A stretch of 64,000 nucleotides of DNA, from contig JACZJT010000042.1 in assembly GCA_014860445.1 (NCBI GenBank), positions 45,534-109,533 on the forward strand, given 5' to 3'. Each line of letters opens with the position of its first letter. The first letter of the stretch is position 1. Below are positions 1 through 9,946 of the stretch, one piece after another. The DNA is from Burkholderiales bacterium. Lineage in GTDB: Bacteria; Pseudomonadota; Gammaproteobacteria; Burkholderiales; SG8-39. Under the pieces are notes generated by a model. It was not told where the DNA came from. It searched no databases and saw nothing but the letters and a program-made list of their open reading frames with translations. Position numbers and translations under genes: made by a program.

Positions 1-32
1 TTCCGCGATGCTCTGAATATCGGTATTTGCAC

Positions 33-644
33 ATGTCCGCGCAAACATTCGTCGCCTGCCTTGAATGCGATCTGTTGCACCGGAAGGTGTGCCTGCCGCC
101 GGACGGCGAGGCGCGTTGCACACGCTGCGGGGCCCGTCTGTACAAGCGTACGCGACCGGACGCGAACGAGCGGGCGCTGGCGCTGACTTTGGCGGCGAGC
201 ATTCTGTTCGTGCTGGCCAACGTGTTCCCCATCCTCGCCCTGGAAGTGCAGGGCGTGCACAGCAGCACTACGCTGCTGGCCGCGGTGCGATCCCTGTGGG
301 ACGAAGAAGCGCGCGGCGTGGCCGCCCTCGTGTTCGCGACCACCATACTTGTTCCGGCGGCTGAACTCGTCGGCCTCATCTGGGTGCTCGCCGCGCTGCG
401 GCGCGGAACGCGTGCGTGGGGGGCGGTGCCGATGCTGCACTTCATCGAGAGCGTCAAACCCTGGGGGATGGTGGAGGTTTTCGTCCTGGGCGTACTGGTG
501 TCGCTGGTCAAGCTCGCCCATATTGCGACGGTGGAGGCGGGTGTGGCGCTGTTTTCCTTCGGCGCGCTGATGGCGCTGGTCGCGGCCGCGGCGGCGGCGT
601 TCGACGCCGACGCAGCCTGGTTGCAACTGGAAGCGAGCCGATGA
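33..644 (+). CDS. pqiA: PqiA family membrane protein, first half-size paralogue
   Basis: This 203-residue inner-membrane protein opens a Pqi-type operon. It begins with a zinc-ribbon-like CxxC...CxxC pair (CLEC near residue 10, CTRC near residue 32). About four hydrophobic helices follow, the usual layout of one PqiA domain. E. coli PqiA carries two such domains in one chain of roughly 400 residues; here they are two separate genes. The start is taken at ATG 33; a TTG six bases upstream is possible and neither has a strong ribosome site. The stop overlaps the next start as ATGA. PqiA works with PqiB and PqiC in lipid movement between inner and outer membranes, so that role is assigned from family and context. 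The upstream neighbour lies outside the window. Confidence 0.88.
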   Translation: MSAQTFVACLECDLLHRKVCLPPDGEARCTRCGARLYKRTRPDANERALALTLAASILFVLANVFPILALEVQGVHSSTTLLAAVRSLWDEEARGVAALVFATTILVPAAELVGLIWVLAALRRGTRAWGAVPMLHFIESVKPWGMVEVFVLGVLVSLVKLAHIATVEAGVALFSFGALMALVAAAAAAFDADAAWLQLEASR

Positions 645-1267
645 GCGCGGCGCCGACGGCAGCGCGACTGGGCCTGCTCGCCTGCGAAGTGTGCCGGCTT
701 GTGAGCCGCGCGCCGCGGCCGGGCGAGCACGCGCATTGTCCGCGCTGCGACGCAAGCCTGCACGCGCGAAAGCCGGCGAGCCTTGCGCGCACCTGGGCCT
801 TCCTGATCGCGGCGGTGATCCTGTATGTGCCTGCCAACACGCTGCCGATCATGGACACGAGTTCCCTGTTCGGCACGCAGCGCGACACCATACTTTCCGG
901 CGTCGCGTTTCTGTGGACGTCCGGCTCCTTGGTGCTGGCCGTACTGGTGTTTTTCGCCAGCATCATGGTGCCGCTGGCGAAAATGCTCGCGCTCACGGTG
1001 CTTGCAACCTCGGTGCAGATGCGCGCCGCCTGGCATCCGCGCACGCGCACGCGGCTGTATCGCGTGATCGAGTTCATCGGCCGCTGGTCGATGCTCGACA
1101 TCTACGTCGTGACCATACTGGTGGCGCTGGTGCAGGTGAATACCTTCGCCGCAATTCACGTCGGGCCGGGCGCGGCGGCGTTCGGCGCGGTCGTCGTGCT
1201 GACCATGTTCGCCGCGGCGAGCTTCGATCCGCGGCTCATCTGGGACTCGCTGGGAGAACGGCCATAG
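641..1267 (+). CDS. pqiA: PqiA family membrane protein, second half-size paralogue
   Basis: This 208-residue protein is the second PqiA half. It has the same plan as its neighbour: a CxxC...CxxC ribbon (CEVC and CPRC in the first 40 residues), then about four transmembrane helices. The segments around LPIMDTSSLFG and FIGRWSMLDIYVV are typical of the family. ATG 641 overlaps the stop of the preceding gene, which suggests translational coupling. The TAG stop at 1265-1267 overlaps the apparent ATA start of the following pqiB. Likely role: inner-membrane partner of the MCE protein PqiB in intermembrane lipid transport. The two halves differ enough in sequence that they probably occupy distinct positions in the complex, which is inference. 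Confidence 0.88.
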   Translation: MSAAPTAARLGLLACEVCRLVSRAPRPGEHAHCPRCDASLHARKPASLARTWAFLIAAVILYVPANTLPIMDTSSLFGTQRDTILSGVAFLWTSGSLVLAVLVFFASIMVPLAKMLALTVLATSVQMRAAWHPRTRTRLYRVIEFIGRWSMLDIYVVTILVALVQVNTFAAIHVGPGAAAFGAVVVLTMFAAASFDPRLIWDSLGERP

Positions 1268-2931
1268 CCGATACGCCGCAATTGCCGGAAACAGGCGACA
1301 TTCCCGAGGCGCGCGTCACGCCGCACCGGCGCTGGTCGCTGCAGTTGGTGTGGCTGATTCCGGTTGTCGCGGCGCTGATAGGCGGTTGGCTCGCGGTCAA
1401 GGCGGTACTCGAACGCGGACCGACGATCAGCATCAGCTTCAGCACGGCGGAGGGGCTGGAGCCGCAGAAGACACGCGTCAAGTACCGCAACGTGGACATC
1501 GGCCGCGTCACCACGGTCGCATTTTCCGAAGACCGAAAGCAGGTGGTTGCGACAGTGGAACTGAGCAAGCAGGCGGAGGCTTTTCTGGTCGCCGACACGC
1601 GCTTCTGGGTGGTGCGCCCGCGCGTGAGCGGTACGCAGATATCGGGCCTCGGGACCTTGCTATCGGGCGCCTATATCGGCATGGACGTGGGCACGTCGAA
1701 AGAATCGAAGAGCGAGTTCGTGGGACTCGACGTGCCGCCGATTGTCACCGTTGATCTGCCGGGGCGCCATTTCCAGCTGCGCGCAGACGATCTGGGCTCG
1801 CTCGATGTCGGCTCGCCGGTGTACTTTCGTCGTGTCCAGGTAGGATCGGTCGTCGCCTATGAGCTCGATCCCCGCGGCAACGGCGTGCAGTTGCGCGTAT
1901 TCATCAACGCGCCCTACGACCGCTTCGTAAAAGCCGACACGCGCTTCTGGCAGGCCAGCGGCTTTGACCTGGCGGTCGATGCGAACGGCCTCAAGCTCAA
2001 CACCGAATCGATCGCATCGGTGCTGCTCGGCGGCGTCTCGTTTCAGACTCCTGCCGAGTCGGCGCAGACGCCGCCCGCGAAGGAGAACACGAGTTTTGCG
2101 CTCTTTTTAGATCGCGGTATCGCGATGCGCCTGCCCGACACCGCCGTGGAAACCTACACCCTGGTTTTCGACGAATCGGTGCGCGGTCTGACCGCCGGCG
2201 CGCCGGTGGACTTCCGTGGCGTGGTGGTGGGCGAAGTCGTGGCCATCGACGTTGACGTCGACGCAGCCAGCGGGGAAGCGAGCGTTCCGGTGCAGGTGCG
2301 GCTCTATCCGGACCGGCTGCGCAGCAAGGCAAAGCGGGGCGGCAGCGTTCCCGGCGCGCTTATGGACAAACTCGTCACGCGCGGACTGCGCGCGCAACTG
2401 CGCAGCGGCAGCCTGCTTACCGGAAAGCTGTTTGTTGCCCTGGATTATTTTCCGGATGAGCCAAAGGCGGCGCTGCAAAAACGCGCCGGTCGGTCCGAGA
2501 TTCCGACTGTCGCCAGCAGCCTGAAGGGGCTGCAGGCAACCGTGCTGCGGCTTGCACGCAAGCTGGACAAGCTGCCGCTGGAAGCTACGGTCGCCGACGC
2601 ACGCAAGGCCTTGGCCGCGTTGGAGGACACCCTTGCCGCGACCGGGCGCGCCGTCAAGCGCGTGGACAGCGATCTCACGCCGCAGGCCGGACGCACCCTG
2701 AACGATCTGAGCCGCACGCTGGATAGCGTGGAGAAGAGTTTGGCCGCCGCGCAGCGCAGCCTGGCGGGTGTTGACGGCGTGCTCGCCGAGGATGCGCCGA
2801 TGCAGCGCGACCTGCGCGACACGCTGCGCGAGATTGCGCGCGCGGGCGAGGCGCTGCGCAGCCTGGCCGATTACCTGGAGCGCAACCCGGGGGCCATACT
2901 GCGCGGCCGCGGCGAGGAGCCCGCGCAGTGA
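1264..2931 (+). CDS. pqiB: PqiB-type MCE (MlaD domain) lipid transport protein
   Basis: This protein of about 555 residues has one N-terminal transmembrane helix (near residues 25-45). Three successive MCE/MlaD domains follow, with repeats of the VKYRNVDIGRV, VYFRRVQVGSV and VDFRGVVVGEV type, then a helical C-terminal segment. This matches PqiB (about 546 residues in E. coli), which forms a periplasmic tube between the membranes. The start is unusual. The frame has no ATG or GTG before the membrane helix. A good ribosome site, GGAG at 1253-1256, stands 7 bases before ATA 1264, which overlaps the upstream TAG stop. TTG 1282 is the alternative and has no nearby ribosome site. The stop overlaps the pqiC start as GTGA. 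Confidence 0.9.
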   Translation: MADTPQLPETGDIPEARVTPHRRWSLQLVWLIPVVAALIGGWLAVKAVLERGPTISISFSTAEGLEPQKTRVKYRNVDIGRVTTVAFSEDRKQVVATVELSKQAEAFLVADTRFWVVRPRVSGTQISGLGTLLSGAYIGMDVGTSKESKSEFVGLDVPPIVTVDLPGRHFQLRADDLGSLDVGSPVYFRRVQVGSVVAYELDPRGNGVQLRVFINAPYDRFVKADTRFWQASGFDLAVDANGLKLNTESIASVLLGGVSFQTPAESAQTPPAKENTSFALFLDRGIAMRLPDTAVETYTLVFDESVRGLTAGAPVDFRGVVVGEVVAIDVDVDAASGEASVPVQVRLYPDRLRSKAKRGGSVPGALMDKLVTRGLRAQLRSGSLLTGKLFVALDYFPDEPKAALQKRAGRSEIPTVASSLKGLQATVLRLARKLDKLPLEATVADARKALAALEDTLAATGRAVKRVDSDLTPQAGRTLNDLSRTLDSVEKSLAAAQRSLAGVDGVLAEDAPMQRDLRDTLREIARAGEALRSLADYLERNPGAILRGRGEEPAQ

Positions 2932-3530
2932 GCGCGCAGCGCATGCGGCTCGCGTCATTGCTGACATTGTTGCTTTTGCTCAGCGCCTGCGCCACACCGG
3001 CGAACCTGCGTTACTACACGCTCTCCGGCGCATCGCCGCCGGGTGTGGCGGCGGCGGGCGCCGCTGTGGAATATCGCGTCGCCATCGGTCCGGTCAGCGT
3101 GCCGGAGGCAATCGACCGGCCGCAGATCGTGCTGCGCGTCGCGCCGACGCGCTACGCCATTGCCGACGCCGAGCGCTGGTCGGCGCCGCTGAAGCGCGAG
3201 ATTCCGCGCGTCGTCGCCGAAGTTGTAGGAAGGCGCCTGCCGGCTGCGCGCGTCGCCGCGAATTTTCAGTATGGCGGGCAGGATGCGGATTACCGCGTGT
3301 GGATCGACGTGCTGCGTTTCGAGTCGGTGCCGAGCGATTCGATCACATTCGAAGCGGCGTGGAGCGTGCACAACCGCGCTGGCGCGCGTCTGCGCGAAGC
3401 GCGCTCGGTGTTCGTCGAAAAGGTGAATGCCCCGGGCGTGGCCCCGCTGGTCGCAGCGCACGAAACAGCGCTCGTCGCGCTGGCGCGTGAAATCGCCGCA
3501 ACGCTGGGTGCGCTTGCCGCGGCGAAATAA
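2928..3530 (+). CDS. pqiC: PqiC/YmbA family outer-membrane lipoprotein
   Basis: This 200-residue protein has a lipoprotein signal peptide ending LLLSAC, with the lipidated cysteine at residue 21. A domain of the ABC-transport-auxiliary/PqiC type follows, with NLRYYTLSG after the lipobox and VAIGPVSVPEAIDRPQIV further on. In E. coli PqiC sits in the outer membrane and docks the PqiB tube, so the same role is inferred here. The GTG start at 2928 overlaps the pqiB stop, which fixes the start and the coupling. It is the last gene of the operon and faces the convergent transporter gene, only 5 bases away. No terminator hairpin is evident in that gap. Confidence 0.88.
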   Translation: MSAQRMRLASLLTLLLLLSACATPANLRYYTLSGASPPGVAAAGAAVEYRVAIGPVSVPEAIDRPQIVLRVAPTRYAIADAERWSAPLKREIPRVVAEVVGRRLPAARVAANFQYGGQDADYRVWIDVLRFESVPSDSITFEAAWSVHNRAGARLREARSVFVEKVNAPGVAPLVAAHETALVALAREIAATLGALAAAK

Positions 3531-3535
3531 GGGTT

Positions 3536-5371
3536 CTAAAGCGGATAGAAAACCGGCAACAGAAACGTAAACGTGATCCACATGAGCAGCACCAGGGGCA
3601 CGCCGACGCGCAGGAAATCGGTGAACTTGTAGCCGCCCGCGCTGAAAATCAAGAGATTCGTCTTGTACGCCACCGGCGTCGCGTAGCTCATGTTGGCGCC
3701 GAACAGCACGGCCAGCACGAATGCTTCGGGCGAAAGCCCGAGCTGCTGCGCGATGCTGATCGCGATTGGCGTGCCGATGACCGCGGCCGCGTTATTCGAC
3801 ACGATGTTCGTCAGGATCGCCATCAGCAGCATCAGCCCACTCATCACCATCACCGGCGGCAGTCCCCCGGCGAGCGCCACGTAGAGTTGCGCCATGTAAT
3901 CCGCGCCTCCGGTGCGCGTCAGCGCAAGACCCATGGCCAGGCTCACCGCCACGATCAGGATAACCTGCGTGCTCAGCGCTTCGGCTGCGTTGGTCCAGGT
4001 GAGGCAACGCGTCAGCAGCATCAAGCCCATGCCGGCGAGCGCGCTCACCGCGATCGGCGCGATGTCCAGCGCGGCAATGGTGACGACCAGAAACATGATC
4101 GCCAGCGCGATCGGCGCCTTCGCCGTGTGCGGCAGGTCGACAGTCGCATCGAGCACCAGTGCATCGCCGCTGGATCGCAGTTCAGCCAGGCTCTCGGCCG
4201 GGCCCTGGGCGAGCAATACGTCGCCGACCTGCAGCACGATCGCGTTAAGATCGCCCTTGGTGAGGGTCGTCTGGCCGCGGGCGCGATGGATCGCAAGTAT
4301 CATCAGACCGTAGCGATCGGTATAGCGCGTCTGCCCCACGGTGCTGTAACACAGCGGCGAATGCTCGGTTACCACGATCTCGGCGAGCTGCTGGCCTTCG
4401 GCCAGCAGCGGGTGTTCGTCGTTCACCGGGGTTTCGTCGTCCGCGATGTTGTAGAGTTTTGCTTCCAGCAAGCGCTCGAATTCCTTGAGGTTTTCCGGGG
4501 AATCGCGCACCAGCAGGCGGTCGCCCTCGCACATGACCGTGGTCGGCAGTTTGCTCACCGTCAGATTCGCGTCGCGGCGGATCGACAGTACGTTCATCCG
4601 GTCTTCCGTCTTGGCCAGAACTTCGGAGAAGTTCTTGCCGACAGCAAAACTGTCCTTGTCTATGTGCAGCATGGCCTCGAACACGCGCGGCGAAGTATCC
4701 GCGAGCAAGGGCGTGCGCGCCGGCAGCAGGCGCGGCGCGACCAGCCACAGGTAGACAATGGCGATGCCTGCCGCGATTGCCGCAGGTACCATGAAATCGA
4801 ACATATCGAAGCGCCGCATGCCCAGATCGGAGGCAATCGAGATTACCAGCAGATTGGTCGAGGTGCCGATCGTGGTTCCCATGCCCCCGACCAGCGTAGC
4901 CAGCCCCATCGGCAGCAGGATCCCTGAAGCCGGTTGTTTGCTGCGCAGCGAGGCGCTGATCAATACCGGCAGCAGCATGACCACGATCGGCGTGTTGTTG
5001 AAAAAAGCGCTCGCGATCGCCGCGAACACCAGCGTCAACAGCAGCGACGACACCGGACGGACGGACCACATCCGCGACAGCGCCGCGGCGAGCGGGCGCA
5101 ATGCGCCCGTGGTTTCCATCCCCCTGCCCAGGATCATCAGCGCGCAGATGGTCACCAGCGCTTCGTGGCCGAAGCCGGCAAAGAATTCGGCGGGATGCAG
5201 GTCGGTCCCGGCGCGGTGGTAGGGAAATGCGGTGAACCCCACCACCAGGGCAATCAGCACCAACAGGCACGAGCTCTCCAGCGCGATGTCCTCGCGCGTG
5301 AACAGGAACAGCGCGCAGACGATCAGGACCAGAACGGCTATTCCGTGGGCGTCGAGGACTGGCGGCATCAT
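3536..5371 (-). CDS. SLC13/DASS-type anion permease with two RCK-C (TrkA-C) domains
   Basis: This 611-residue membrane protein has about five N-terminal helices, a central soluble insert (about residues 225-405) and a second block of helices. The insert contains two TrkA-C-like modules, around DRMNVLSIRRDANLTV and DRYGLMILAIHRARGQTTL. Small-residue hairpin motifs of the ion-transporter type are present, such as FFNNTPIVVMLLPV and NIVSNNAAAVIGTPIA, where Asn-Asn and Pro-Thr pairs bind Na+ and anion in the family. Substrate cannot be read from sequence; sulfate, dicarboxylates or other anions are possible. Two adjacent ATG codons open the frame. It is convergent with pqiC, and a Kup-like relic lies directly upstream on the same strand. 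Confidence 0.85.
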   Translation of the reverse strand: MMPPVLDAHGIAVLVLIVCALFLFTREDIALESSCLLVLIALVVGFTAFPYHRAGTDLHPAEFFAGFGHEALVTICALMILGRGMETTGALRPLAAALSRMWSVRPVSSLLLTLVFAAIASAFFNNTPIVVMLLPVLISASLRSKQPASGILLPMGLATLVGGMGTTIGTSTNLLVISIASDLGMRRFDMFDFMVPAAIAAGIAIVYLWLVAPRLLPARTPLLADTSPRVFEAMLHIDKDSFAVGKNFSEVLAKTEDRMNVLSIRRDANLTVSKLPTTVMCEGDRLLVRDSPENLKEFERLLEAKLYNIADDETPVNDEHPLLAEGQQLAEIVVTEHSPLCYSTVGQTRYTDRYGLMILAIHRARGQTTLTKGDLNAIVLQVGDVLLAQGPAESLAELRSSGDALVLDATVDLPHTAKAPIALAIMFLVVTIAALDIAPIAVSALAGMGLMLLTRCLTWTNAAEALSTQVILIVAVSLAMGLALTRTGGADYMAQLYVALAGGLPPVMVMSGLMLLMAILTNIVSNNAAAVIGTPIAISIAQQLGLSPEAFVLAVLFGANMSYATPVAYKTNLLIFSAGGYKFTDFLRVGVPLVLLMWITFTFLLPVFYPL

Positions 5372-5401
5372 GTTATTCGGTGGCGCACGCTGGACCGGCG
5401 T

Positions 5402-5545
5402 TCAGATTCCGACCTGAAGCCCCGCCGTCATCGTCTGCGCGGCGGGGAGGTGGTAGGTGGTAGGTGGAAGTGGCATCTTCGGTATTCCTGGCCAGGAACG
5501 AAAACAGCTTGTCGCGCCATTGCTTCCTGTTGCGCATTTCGTCCT
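5402..5545 (-). pseudogene. Relic of a Kup-like potassium transporter C-terminus, frameshifted
   Basis: Reading the minus strand from about 5540 gives WRDKLFSFLARNTEDATSTY, which resembles the last 35-40 residues of Kup potassium transporters (WREKLFAFMARN...ATDFF type). The frame is then disturbed by a tandem 7-base repeat, GGTGGTA on the plus strand at about 5450-5467. Removing one 7-base unit restores HLPAAQTMTAGLQVGI and a stop at 5402-5404. This has the same length and G-x-Q-V-x-I ending as the Kup C-terminus. Upstream, all frames lose the similarity and an in-frame stop appears. The family assignment rests on remembered motif shape, not on a search. Confidence 0.45.
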
Positions 5546-5815
5546 TGTCCGCTTGCCGGTCCCGCCGACATCATTACCTCCTGATGATCGTCGGCATTAT
5601 GTTCCATGGATGCGATTTCAGCGAGCCCGGAACCAGCCTGGGCGCCGCCGTCCTCAATGCCGGCGCTTGCATCTCTATCAAGGTCTTGACGGTACGCTTT
5701 GTGCTCCGTTCGTAGCGCTCCGGGCAGCGTTGTCTGGAGGCCCTGGAAAATAATATAACTGGCTGTATTAGAACAAATAATTCGTGCGCAGCATGAGCCG
5801 GACGAGGTGGCAAAT
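5546..5815. other. Intergenic stretch without a recognisable gene
   Basis: No frame here gives a convincing protein. The open frames present have poor starts, mixed composition and no recognisable motif. Around 5742-5790 the sequence becomes clearly AT-rich compared with the rest of the window (for example AAAATAATATAAC), as is common near promoters. The region separates the minus-strand anion permease and its Kup-like relic from the plus-strand glucan cluster. Confidence 0.5.
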
Positions 5816-5844
5816 TTGGCGTAATACCCCAGCCGTGCTATGCT
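5816..5844 (+). promoter_or_regulatory. Candidate sigma-70 promoter for the glucan/trehalose cluster
   Basis: TTGGCG at 5816-5821 is followed after exactly 17 bases by TATGCT at 5839-5844. Each hexamer matches four of six consensus positions or better. It lies about 190 bases upstream of the glgB start, in the only long gap before the cluster, so it would give a long 5' leader. Position and spacing are seen directly; activity is inference. Confidence 0.4.
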
Positions 5845-6031
5845 GTCGTCACAATTACTGCGACGCTGCGTGCCCGACAGGCGGAAGTGGCGCGATCCAA
5901 GTTCCGAGCCGTTCCTGGCCCGCCTCGCGCCAGTTTCAACGTCGCCGGGCCGCATATTCTTGCAGCATCCCCTTCCAACGAACGTCGCCGTTGTGCGGTG
6001 GCGCGGACGACAACCCGATAGGAGAACCATC

Positions 6032-7933
6032 TTGTTGACCGATCACGACATCTATTTGTTCAAGGAAGGTACGCACGCGCGCCTGTACGAAAAGTTCGGT
6101 TGCCATCTGGGCGAGCGCGACGGAGCCGCCGGCGCGCATTTCTCGGTCTGGGCGCCCAACGCACAGCGCGTGTCGGCCATCGGCGACTGGAACGGCTGGA
6201 ACCAGGACGCGCATCCGCTGGCCGCACGCGCGGACGGTTCCGGGATCTGGGAAGGATTCGTGCCGGGTGTCGAGCACGGGCAGGCCTACAAGTATTTCAT
6301 CGATTCCCGCTTTGGCGGCTACTCGGTGGACAAGGCCGACCCGTTTGCGTTCTTTGCCGAAGCGCCGCCGCGCACCGGATCGCGAGCCTGGAATCTGGAT
6401 TACGACTGGGGTGACGCCGCCTGGATGGCCTCGCGTCGCGGTGCCAACGCACTCGATGCGCCGATGTCGATCTACGAAATGCATCTGGGCTCGTGGCGGC
6501 GCGTTCCGGAGGACGCCAACCGCTCGCTCAGTTATCGCGAAATCGCCCTGCCCCTGGCGGAGTACGTGAGCGAAATGGGTTTCACGCACGTCGAATTGAT
6601 GCCCGTCACCGAACACCCGTTCTACGGCTCCTGGGGCTACCAGACCACGGGCTATTACGCACCGACCGCACGTTACGGCGATCCGGAAGATTTCATGTAC
6701 CTCGTCGATATCCTGCACCAGCGCGGCATCGGCGTCATCCTCGACTGGGTACCTTCGCATTTTCCCAGCGACGAACACGGACTGGGCTATTTCGACGGTA
6801 CTGCTTTGTATGAGCACGCCGACCCGAAGCAGGGATTTCACCCGGAGTGGAAAAGCGCCATCTTCAATTATGGACGCAACGAAGTGCGCGGATTTCTCGT
6901 ATCGAGCGCCCTCTACTGGCTGGACCGCTATCACGTAGACGGGCTGCGGGTGGACGGCGTCGCCTCCATGCTCTACCTGGACTATGGGCGCAAGGAGGGC
7001 GAGTGGGTGCCGAACCAGTACGGCGGCCGCGAGAACATCGAGGCGGTCGAGTTCCTGCGCGTGCTGAACCAGGCCGTGTATCGCGATCATCCCGACGTGC
7101 AGACCATGGCCGAGGAATCGACCTCCTGGCCGATGGTGTCGCGCCCGGTGTACCTGGGCGGGCTGGGCTTCGGAATGAAATGGAACATGGGCTGGATGCA
7201 CGACACGCTCAAGTACATGAGCCAGGATTCGATCCACCGCAAGTATCACCATGACCAGCTTACCTTCTCGATCTGGTACGCCTTTTTCGAAAATTTCGCG
7301 CTGCCGCTGTCGCACGACGAAGTGGTGTACGGGAAAGGCTCGCTGATCAACAAGATGCCGGGCGACGCCTGGCGACAGTTCGCGAACCTGCGTTTGCTCT
7401 TCGGCTACATGTGGGGTCATCCGGGCAAGAAACTGCTGTTCATGGGCGGCGAATTCGGGCAGCGGCGCGAATGGGCGCACGAGGGGAGCCTGGAGTGGCA
7501 CGTGCTGCAGCATCCCGATCACGAAGGCATGCGGCGCTGGGTGGCCGATCTCAACCGGCTCTATCGCTCCGAGCCGGCGCTTTACCAGGTGGATTTCGAC
7601 CAGTCCGGCTTCGAATGGGTGGACTGCAACGACAGCGAGCAAAGCGTGCTGACTTTCCTGCGCAAGCCGCGCGGTGGCGGCGGCGCAGTCCTGGTGGTGT
7701 GCAATTTTACGCCCGTGCCGCGCACGAATTACATCGTCGGTGTGCCGACGGGCGGTTACTGGAAGGAACTCGCGAACAGCGACGCCACGCTTTATGGCGG
7801 CAGCGGCATGGGCAATCTGGGCGGCGTCGAGGCAGCACCGGTCGCCACGCACGGACGCTTTCATTCTCTCGCGCTGACGCTGCCGCCGCTATCGGTACTC
7901 ATGTTCAAGCAGGAGGCGGCTGCGCATGGCTAA
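6032..7933 (+). CDS. glgB: 1,4-alpha-glucan branching enzyme GlgB
   Basis: This 633-residue GH13 enzyme makes alpha-1,6 branches in glycogen-like alpha-glucan. It has an N-terminal CBM48-type domain ([21 protein letters not shown]), a catalytic barrel and a C-terminal all-beta domain. Catalytic residues are visible: nucleophile Asp308 in [10 protein letters not shown], the acid Glu in MAEES (361-362), and His428-Asp429 in [13 protein letters not shown]. It is shorter than the E. coli enzyme (728 residues) because it lacks the extra N1 domain, as many GlgBs do. The start is TTG 6032, with GGAG at 6021-6024 seven bases ahead; no ATG is suitably placed. The last 8 bases overlap glgE, consistent with a tight operon. 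Confidence 0.96.
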   Translation: MLTDHDIYLFKEGTHARLYEKFGCHLGERDGAAGAHFSVWAPNAQRVSAIGDWNGWNQDAHPLAARADGSGIWEGFVPGVEHGQAYKYFIDSRFGGYSVDKADPFAFFAEAPPRTGSRAWNLDYDWGDAAWMASRRGANALDAPMSIYEMHLGSWRRVPEDANRSLSYREIALPLAEYVSEMGFTHVELMPVTEHPFYGSWGYQTTGYYAPTARYGDPEDFMYLVDILHQRGIGVILDWVPSHFPSDEHGLGYFDGTALYEHADPKQGFHPEWKSAIFNYGRNEVRGFLVSSALYWLDRYHVDGLRVDGVASMLYLDYGRKEGEWVPNQYGGRENIEAVEFLRVLNQAVYRDHPDVQTMAEESTSWPMVSRPVYLGGLGFGMKWNMGWMHDTLKYMSQDSIHRKYHHDQLTFSIWYAFFENFALPLSHDEVVYGKGSLINKMPGDAWRQFANLRLLFGYMWGHPGKKLLFMGGEFGQRREWAHEGSLEWHVLQHPDHEGMRRWVADLNRLYRSEPALYQVDFDQSGFEWVDCNDSEQSVLTFLRKPRGGGGAVLVVCNFTPVPRTNYIVGVPTGGYWKELANSDATLYGGSGMGNLGGVEAAPVATHGRFHSLALTLPPLSVLMFKQEAAAHG

Positions 7934-9929
7934 AACGAAATTCGACGGGAGCGACGGTCGCGTGCGCGCCGTAATCGAACGTGTCACCCCCTCGGTGGAC
8001 GGCGGACGCTTTGCGGCCAAGCGCATTGCAGGCGACGAAGTCATCGTCGAAGCCGATTGCTTCACCGACGGACACGACACGCTCGTCTGCCTGCTGCTGT
8101 GGCGGCGCGAGGACGAGCAGGCGTGGCGGGAAGCCCCCATGGCAGCGCTGGGCAATGATCGCTGGCGCGGCAGTTTCACGGCCGCATCGGTGGGCCGCTA
8201 CCGCTATACGGTCACCGCCTGGGTGGACCATTTCCTCTCCTGGCGGCACGATTTCGCACGGCGCATCGAGGCCGAGGACCTGCGTGTTGCCGCGCAGGTC
8301 GGCGCAGGCCTGATCGATGAGGCCGCACAGCGGGCGCAGGGCGGGGAGCGCAAGCGGCTGAAGACCTGGGCCGCGGATTTGCGCGCCGTCACCGACGCGC
8401 TGGCACTCAAGGCGCTCGGACTGGACGAAGAACTTGCCGCGATCGCCCGGCATTACCCGGACCGGCGCTACGCCGCAACGTTTCCGGTCGAGCATCCGCT
8501 GGTGGTGGATCGCGAACGTGCGCGGTTTTCTTCCTGGTACGAAATGTTCCCGCGTTCGGCGGCGCCCGAGCCGGGACGACACGGCAGCTTCCGCGATTGC
8601 GAGGCGCGCCTGCCCTACATCGCGAAAATGGGATTCGACGTGCTTTACTTCCCGCCCATCCACCCGATCGGGCGCGTCAACCGCAAGGGCGTGAACAACG
8701 CGGTCGAGGCGGCGCCCGGCGACGCGGGCAGCCCCTGGGCCATCGGCTCGGTCGAGGGCGGACACAAGGCGCTGCATAGCGAGTTGGGAACAATCGAAGA
8801 TTTCCGGCGGCTCGCCGCAAGCGCGCAAACCCACGGCATGGAACTCGCGCTGGACATCGCGTTTCAATGCGCCCCCGATCACCCCTATGTCGCCGAGCAT
8901 CCGACATGGTTCAGATGGCGGCCCGACGGCACGGTGCAGTATGCGGAGAATCCGCCGAAGAAATACCAGGATATTTTTCCGTTCGAATTCGAATCGGAGG
9001 ACTGGCGCGAACTGTGGCAGGAACTTGCGGATGTGATCCGCTATTGGGCCGGCGAAGGCGTGCGCATATTTCGTATCGACAATCCGCACACCAAGCCGTT
9101 CCCGTTCTGGGAATGGGCGATCACCGAGTTGAAGCGCGAGTATCCGGATGCGATTTTTCTCGCCGAGGCGTTCACCCGGCCGAAGGTCATGCACCGTCTG
9201 GCCAAGCTGGGATTCACCCAGTCGTATACGTATTTCGCCTGGCGCAATTCCAAGCACGAGCTCATCGAATACTTCACCGAGCTCACGCAGGGGCCGGGGC
9301 GCGAATACTTCCGGCCCAATGCCTGGCCGAACACGCCGGACATTCTCACCGAGTACCTGCAGTTCGGCGGCCGACCCGCTTTCATTGTGCGCCTGGTGCT
9401 TGCGGCGACGCTTGCGGCGAGTTATGGCATATACGGCCCGGCGTTCGAATTGATCGAGGCGGCGCCGCGCGAGCCCGGGACCGAGGATTACCTGGACAGC
9501 GAGAAATATGAAATCCGCGGATGGGACCGGGACGCGCAGCACAGCCTGTCCGATCTGATCGCGCGCGTGAACGGCGCCCGGCGCGACAATCCGGCGCTGC
9601 AGTCCGACGCCTCGCTGCGTTTCTATCCGATCGATAACGACAGCCTGCTTTGCTACTCCAAGTCGGATGCCGAACTGGAGAATCTGGTGGTGACGGTGGT
9701 CAATCTCGACCCGCACCACGTTCAGTCCGGCTGGGTCGAACTCGACCTGGCCGCCCTGGGCATCGACGCGCAAACGCCCTACCAGATGCACGATCTGCTC
9801 TCGGGCGCACGCTTTCTGTGGAGCGGCGCGCGCAACTTCGTGCAACTCGATCCGCAGCGCGCGCCCGCGCATGTATTCGCACTTCGGCGCAAGGTTCGCA
9901 CGGAACGAAATTTCGACTACTTCCTGTAA
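7926..9929 (+). CDS. glgE: Alpha-1,4-glucan:maltose-1-phosphate maltosyltransferase GlgE
   Basis: This 667-residue GH13_3 enzyme extends alpha-1,4-glucan using maltose-1-phosphate as donor. It has the family's N-terminal domain, then the barrel. The nucleophile is Asp385 in [17 protein letters not shown] and the acid/base is Glu414 in [12 protein letters not shown]. The segment [17 protein letters not shown] and the ending [14 protein letters not shown] are characteristic of GlgE. It begins inside the end of glgB, and the gene for its donor supply (treS-maltokinase) follows 17 bases later. This places the whole TreS-Mak-GlgE-GlgB route in one operon. No glgA or glgC is in the window, so GlgE may be a main source of glucan here, but the rest of the genome is unseen. 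Confidence 0.97.
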   Translation: MAKTKFDGSDGRVRAVIERVTPSVDGGRFAAKRIAGDEVIVEADCFTDGHDTLVCLLLWRREDEQAWREAPMAALGNDRWRGSFTAASVGRYRYTVTAWVDHFLSWRHDFARRIEAEDLRVAAQVGAGLIDEAAQRAQGGERKRLKTWAADLRAVTDALALKALGLDEELAAIARHYPDRRYAATFPVEHPLVVDRERARFSSWYEMFPRSAAPEPGRHGSFRDCEARLPYIAKMGFDVLYFPPIHPIGRVNRKGVNNAVEAAPGDAGSPWAIGSVEGGHKALHSELGTIEDFRRLAASAQTHGMELALDIAFQCAPDHPYVAEHPTWFRWRPDGTVQYAENPPKKYQDIFPFEFESEDWRELWQELADVIRYWAGEGVRIFRIDNPHTKPFPFWEWAITELKREYPDAIFLAEAFTRPKVMHRLAKLGFTQSYTYFAWRNSKHELIEYFTELTQGPGREYFRPNAWPNTPDILTEYLQFGGRPAFIVRLVLAATLAASYGIYGPAFELIEAAPREPGTEDYLDSEKYEIRGWDRDAQHSLSDLIARVNGARRDNPALQSDASLRFYPIDNDSLLCYSKSDAELENLVVTVVNLDPHHVQSGWVELDLAALGIDAQTPYQMHDLLSGARFLWSGARNFVQLDPQRAPAHVFALRRKVRTERNFDYFL

Positions 9930-9946
9930 TAATTTCGGAACACTCC

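Noticed and set aside
5420..5447. Perfect 8-base inverted repeat CCCCGCCG/CGGCGGGG upstream of the SLC13 gene.
   Set aside because: It lies within the Kup-like coding relic and has no T-run; probably a by-product of GC-rich sequence.
5428..6030. 200-codon minus-strand open frame in the gap upstream of glgB.
   Set aside because: Its translation has no motif, poor composition and runs against the Kup-like relic in another frame. No ribosome site was seen.
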